Assembly (NCBI RefSeq): GCF_019396355.1
Contig: NZ_JAHKRK010000005.1
Span: 55,386-89,500 of the forward strand
Origin: Pseudonocardia nigra
GTDB lineage: Bacteria > Actinomycetota > Actinomycetes > Mycobacteriales > Pseudonocardiaceae
Length of the DNA: 34,115 nt
Reading direction: 5' to 3'
Both the position numbers and the translations under genes were made by a program. Below are positions 31,343-34,115 of this stretch, piece by piece. The notes under the pieces were generated by a model. The model saw only the letters and a list, made by a program, of their open reading frames with translations. It ran no database searches and had not been told where the DNA came from. Numbering within the stretch: the first letter of the stretch is position 1; every line of letters begins with the position of its first letter.

Positions 31343-32214
31343 TCCCCGGCCCCCGCGAACAGGTCGTCGACGTCGTGGCCGGGTCCGTCGGCCGCCATGA
31401 ACTCCTCCACGTCCGGCAGCGGCTGCGCGACGAGGTTGCTCAGCGCGAACGCGATCGCGTCGCCGTCCGCCTCCGGCCAGACAGTGACCTGGGTGGCGTG
31501 GGCGCGCAGGGCCGCGATCCGGGCCGCCCGGTGCGTGCGCACGTCGATCCGCGCCGTGATCGCGTCGTCCGGCACGGTCGGCAGCTCGTCGGTGTCGGGC
31601 CGCCGGAACGGCAGGTCGGCGACCTCGGCCAGCGCGGCGAGCCCGGCGTCGAGCGTCGAGCGGCCGACCGCGGTGAAGTACAGGCGCGCGGGCACCCGCT
31701 GCAGGGCAGCGACCGTGATCTGGTGCGCCCTGACGTGGTCGGGGTGGCCGTACCCGCCGTCGGCCGGGTACGTCACGACGACCTGCGGGCGCACCTCCTC
31801 GAGCACGGCGGCCAGCGCGTCGACCTGCTCGTCGAAGGCCTCCGGCCGGGCGAACGCCCGCTCGTGCAGGTGCTCGGGCGTGGCGGCGCGGACGCCGTGG
31901 CCGGCGAGGGCCATGCCCGAGTCGCGCCAGCGCCCCGGCCGGGAGAGGAAGCGGTGGTCGGCGACGCCCAGCGCGGCACACGCGGCGGCTAGCTCGCCGA
32001 TCCGGTAGCCACCGAGCTGGTCGGACCCGCCGGGGCCGAGCAGTGCCAGCTCCGGAGGGATGACCTCGCCCTCCTCCCCGAGCGTGCAGGTCACCAGCGT
32101 GACGGCGGTGTCCGGGTCGGCGGCGTAGCGCGCGATGGTGCCGCCGGTCGTCAGCGTCTCGTCGTCCGGATGGGCGTGCACCAGGAGCAGCCGGCGCCGG
32201 GGAACGGGCGTCAC
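31339..32214 (-). CDS. mshB: GlcNAc-Ins deacetylase of mycothiol synthesis
   Basis: A 291-residue zinc deacetylase of the LmbE/PIG-L family that removes acetate from GlcNAc-inositol to give GlcN-Ins, an early mycothiol step. The zinc site is LVHAHPDDE (His15, Asp18; general base Asp17) with the third ligand in GYGHPDHVRAHQ (His157 or His160 region). Mca, the mycothiol-conjugate amidase, is a close paralog; length, the start of the sequence and the following Rv1171-like gene favour MshB. The GTG at 32214 gives the usual N-terminus MTPVPRRRLLLVHAHP; a frame to 32298 lacks homology. First gene of a three-gene overlapping unit. Confidence 0.92.
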   Translation of the reverse strand: MTPVPRRRLLLVHAHPDDETLTTGGTIARYAADPDTAVTLVTCTLGEEGEVIPPELALLGPGGSDQLGGYRIGELAAACAALGVADHRFLSRPGRWRDSGMALAGHGVRAATPEHLHERAFARPEAFDEQVDALAAVLEEVRPQVVVTYPADGGYGHPDHVRAHQITVAALQRVPARLYFTAVGRSTLDAGLAALAEVADLPFRRPDTDELPTVPDDAITARIDVRTHRAARIAALRAHATQVTVWPEADGDAIAFALSNLVAQPLPDVEEFMAADGPGHDVDDLFAGAGE

Positions 32215-32286
32215 GAGCGCACTGTACGTGCCGGTACCTCCCCCGACGTTCAGGAGGGATGTCACGAATTCACCGGGGGTGAGCGC

Positions 32287-32313
32287 GTCGCGACACATTC
32301 GTTACATCGCGAC
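32287..32313. promoter_or_regulatory. Candidate operator between mshB and the binding-protein gene
   Basis: Inverted repeat GTCGCGA (32287-32293), 13-base spacer with AT-rich centre (ATTCGTTACA), TCGCGAC (32307-32313). It lies in the 202-bp divergent region, about 104 bp before the lipoprotein ATG and 73 bp before the mshB start. No protein can be assigned, and no clear -35/-10 pair was found in this interval. Confidence 0.4.
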
Positions 32314-32416
32314 TGCCGCACGGGCGAGTGATGGGCGCTACGGTCCGCTCACAGCGAACGGCAATGTGGCCTCGCTACACCCGCGCGTGGCCGCAGCGAA
32401 TAGTGGGGGAAGCTCC

Positions 32417-34072
32417 ATGCGATCACGTCGAGTCGGCGGCCTGCTGGCCGTCACCACCTCCGTCGCGCTGGTGGCCGGCGCGTGCGGGGGATCCGGCGGC
32501 GAGCCCGCCGGCGGCGGCGGCGGGTCGGGCGAACCGACCGACGCCACGATCAGCATCTACAACACCTATCCCGAGAACCCGCTCGTACCGGGCAACACCA
32601 CCGAGGTCGGCGGCGGGCGCGTGATCGACGCGATGTTCACCGGCCTCGTGGAGTACGACCCGCGCACCGCCGAGCCGTACAACGCGGTGGCGGAGTCGAT
32701 CGAGACCACCGACTCCCGCGTCTACACGATCACGCTCAACGACGGCTGGACGTTCCACGACGGCACCCCCGTCACCGCGCAGAGCTTCGCGGACGCCTGG
32801 AACTACACCGCCTACTCGCCCAACGGGCAGCAGAACGCGAGCTTCTTCGCCCAGATCCAGGGCTACGCCGACGTCCACACCGAGGACCCGGACGGCGCGG
32901 ACGGGCCGCAGGAGGCCCCACAGCCCACGGCGCAGGAGATGTCGGGCCTGCGCGTGGTGGACGACCTCACCCTCGAGGTGACCCTCGCCGAGCCGTTCTC
33001 GGTGTTCCCCACCCAGCTGGGCTACTCGGCGTTCGCGCCGCTGCCCGAGATCTTCTTCACCGACCAGGGGGCCTACGAGGCCAAGCCGATCGGCAACGGG
33101 CCGTTCGCGTTCGTGTCGGCGCAGCCGGGCGTCAACATCATGCTCGAGCGCTACGAGGAGTTCGCGGGCGAGAACCAGCCGACGATCGGCGGCATCGAGT
33201 GGCGGGTGTACGAGACCGCCGAGGCCGCCTACGCCGACATCGTCGCGAACAACCTGGACTTCCTGCCGATCATCCCGTCGTCGGCGATCGCGGGGAACCT
33301 CTTCCAGACCGACCTGCCCGACCGGCACGTCTCGCAGCCCTACCTCGGGATCCAGACGGTCACGTTCCCGGTCTACGACCCGCGCTTCCAGGACCCGCAG
33401 CTGCGGCAGGCCATCTCGATGGCCGTCGACCGGAACGCGGTCAACGAGCAGATCTTCGGCGGGCTCAAGCCCCCCGCCGACGGTTACGTGGCGCCGAACG
33501 TGCCCGGCCGCACCGAGAACCAGTGCGGTGACCTGTGCACCTACCAGCCGGAGCGCGCGAAGCAGATGTTCGACGCCACCGGTTTCGAGGGCCCGATCGA
33601 GCTCACCTCCAACGCCGACGCCGGCAACGCGGAGTGGATGCAGGCCGCGTGCGTCACGATCAGCAACGCGCTGGGCCGCGAGTGCAACTTCGTGCCGGTG
33701 CCGACGTTCGGCGAGTTCCGCACGGCGATCAACGCCCAGGAGATGAGCCGCATCTACCGCTCCGGCTGGGTGGCCGACTACCCGTCGATCGAGAACTTCC
33801 TCAACCCGATCTACCGCACCGGCGGCTCGTCCAACGACGGCGGCTACTCCAACCCGGAGGTCGACGCCATGCTCGCCCGGGCCGACGCGGCCCCGTCCGA
33901 GGAGGAGGGCCACGCGCTCTACCAGGAGGCGGAGCGGATGATCATCCAGGACATGCCGGCGATCCCGCTGTACTTCCAGTCCGTGCAGGCGGGCTGGTCG
34001 GAGCGGCTCGACACCGTCACCGTCACCCCGTTCCGCGCGCTCGACCTGTTCAGCGTCACCGTCTCCGAGTGA
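32417..34072 (+). CDS. ABC transporter substrate-binding lipoprotein, family 5 (oligopeptide/dipeptide type)
   Basis: A 551-residue exported lipoprotein. The signal peptide RRVGGLLAVTTSVALVAGAC ends in a lipobox with lipidated Cys23, followed by a Gly/Ser linker. The SBP_bac_5 domain shows YTITLNDGWTFHDGTPVTAQSFADAWNYT, PLPEIFFTD, IGNGPFAF and LRQAISMAVDRNAVNEQIFGG, and the C-terminal QEAERMIIQDMPAIPLYF. It should capture peptides, nickel or similar solutes outside the membrane for import. GGGGGAAG lies about five bases before the ATG. LpqW of mycobacteria (Rv1166, near mshB) is a distant relative, but a possible further gene starts ten bases downstream, which suits an ABC operon better. Confidence 0.93.
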   Translation: MRSRRVGGLLAVTTSVALVAGACGGSGGEPAGGGGGSGEPTDATISIYNTYPENPLVPGNTTEVGGGRVIDAMFTGLVEYDPRTAEPYNAVAESIETTDSRVYTITLNDGWTFHDGTPVTAQSFADAWNYTAYSPNGQQNASFFAQIQGYADVHTEDPDGADGPQEAPQPTAQEMSGLRVVDDLTLEVTLAEPFSVFPTQLGYSAFAPLPEIFFTDQGAYEAKPIGNGPFAFVSAQPGVNIMLERYEEFAGENQPTIGGIEWRVYETAEAAYADIVANNLDFLPIIPSSAIAGNLFQTDLPDRHVSQPYLGIQTVTFPVYDPRFQDPQLRQAISMAVDRNAVNEQIFGGLKPPADGYVAPNVPGRTENQCGDLCTYQPERAKQMFDATGFEGPIELTSNADAGNAEWMQAACVTISNALGRECNFVPVPTFGEFRTAINAQEMSRIYRSGWVADYPSIENFLNPIYRTGGSSNDGGYSNPEVDAMLARADAAPSEEEGHALYQEAERMIIQDMPAIPLYFQSVQAGWSERLDTVTVTPFRALDLFSVTVSE

Positions 34073-34082
34073 CGACCCGCCC

Positions 34083-34115
34083 ATGACGGCGGCCGGGGCG
34101 CGCCCCGCCCCGGCC
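34083..34115 (+). CDS. Start of a further gene, cut by the window end
   Basis: An ATG at 34083, ten bases after the binding-protein stop, opens 11 codons (MTAAGARPAPA) that run off the window. Close spacing on the same strand suggests cotranscription; an ABC permease would be usual in this position, but the visible residues are uninformative and no clear ribosome binding site is seen. Confidence 0.35.
   Translation, partial: MTAAGARPAPA

Noticed and set aside
32417..34072. Assignment of the family 5 binding lipoprotein as LpqW
   Set aside because: Position near mshB is suggestive, but the general SBP motifs, rightward orientation and a close downstream start fit an ABC transporter operon; the sequence alone does not support LpqW.
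32423..34084. Long minus-strand open frame opposite the binding-protein gene
   Set aside because: No recognisable motifs; the plus-strand frame has a signal peptide, lipobox and family motifs.

Overview
The window is very GC-rich chromosomal DNA from an actinobacterium. Protein content and gene order point to the Pseudonocardiales or a close mycolate-related order; Pseudonocardia is my best guess, not a demonstrated identification. A mycothiol gene (mshB), the 3-phosphoglycerate glucosylation gene gpgS, SigE with its anti-sigma factor, DUF3117, a GT4-type glycogen synthase and frequent GTG/TTG starts all fit. No rRNA, tRNA, transposase, phage gene or CRISPR array was seen.

Layout. (1) 1-871 is the 3' part of mrp/apbC. 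(2) 872-9766 is an accessory block: a class III aminotransferase, a 5'-truncated ExeM/NucH-type nuclease, and a catabolic-looking locus. That locus has a leftward operon (DUF3830, two Asp/Glu racemase/maleate isomerase paralogs, a GntR/FCD regulator, a cupin) facing a rightward pair (D-2-hydroxyacid dehydrogenase, amidase) across one compact divergent promoter. (3) 9826-13480 is tatB-htrA-rseA-sigE, reading leftward. (4) 13652-16849 holds an O-methyltransferase, glgC and glgA. (5) 16853-18010 holds a CGNR regulator facing a 60-residue zinc-ribbon protein, then a gene-free stretch with three copies of a 62-bp repeat and a strong hairpin. (6) 18011-22894 is a leftward run: DUF3117, tag, SRPBCC, DivIVA-like membrane protein, gpgS, folP2 and two LOG proteins. 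(7) 23048-28994 holds dapE, dapD, a CHAD protein, a second three-copy repeat array, an MFS transporter, dapC and fdxA. (8) 29111-32214 holds a GNAT protein, two poorly known genes and mshB. (9) 32417-34115 holds an oligopeptide-type binding lipoprotein and the start of another gene.

From recall, the core genes follow the order of the Mycobacterium tuberculosis Rv1170 (mshB) to Rv1229c (mrp) region with many genes absent or replaced. This makes the 872-9766 block stand out as lineage-specific.

How the genes work together: sigE/rseA/htrA/tatB serve envelope stress and export; glgC/glgA and gpgS serve glycogen and glucosylglycerate-type glycans; dapC/dapD/dapE are three steps of the succinylase branch of lysine/diaminopimelate synthesis; mshB serves mycothiol. 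Most new observations are intergenic: a 62-bp repeat in two oppositely oriented three-copy arrays, a 40-bp palindrome with fixed 17-6-17 geometry at two convergent gene ends where it carries a stop codon, and a third palindrome family on both sides of dapE. The least explained gene set is the DUF3830/double-isomerase/amidase locus.
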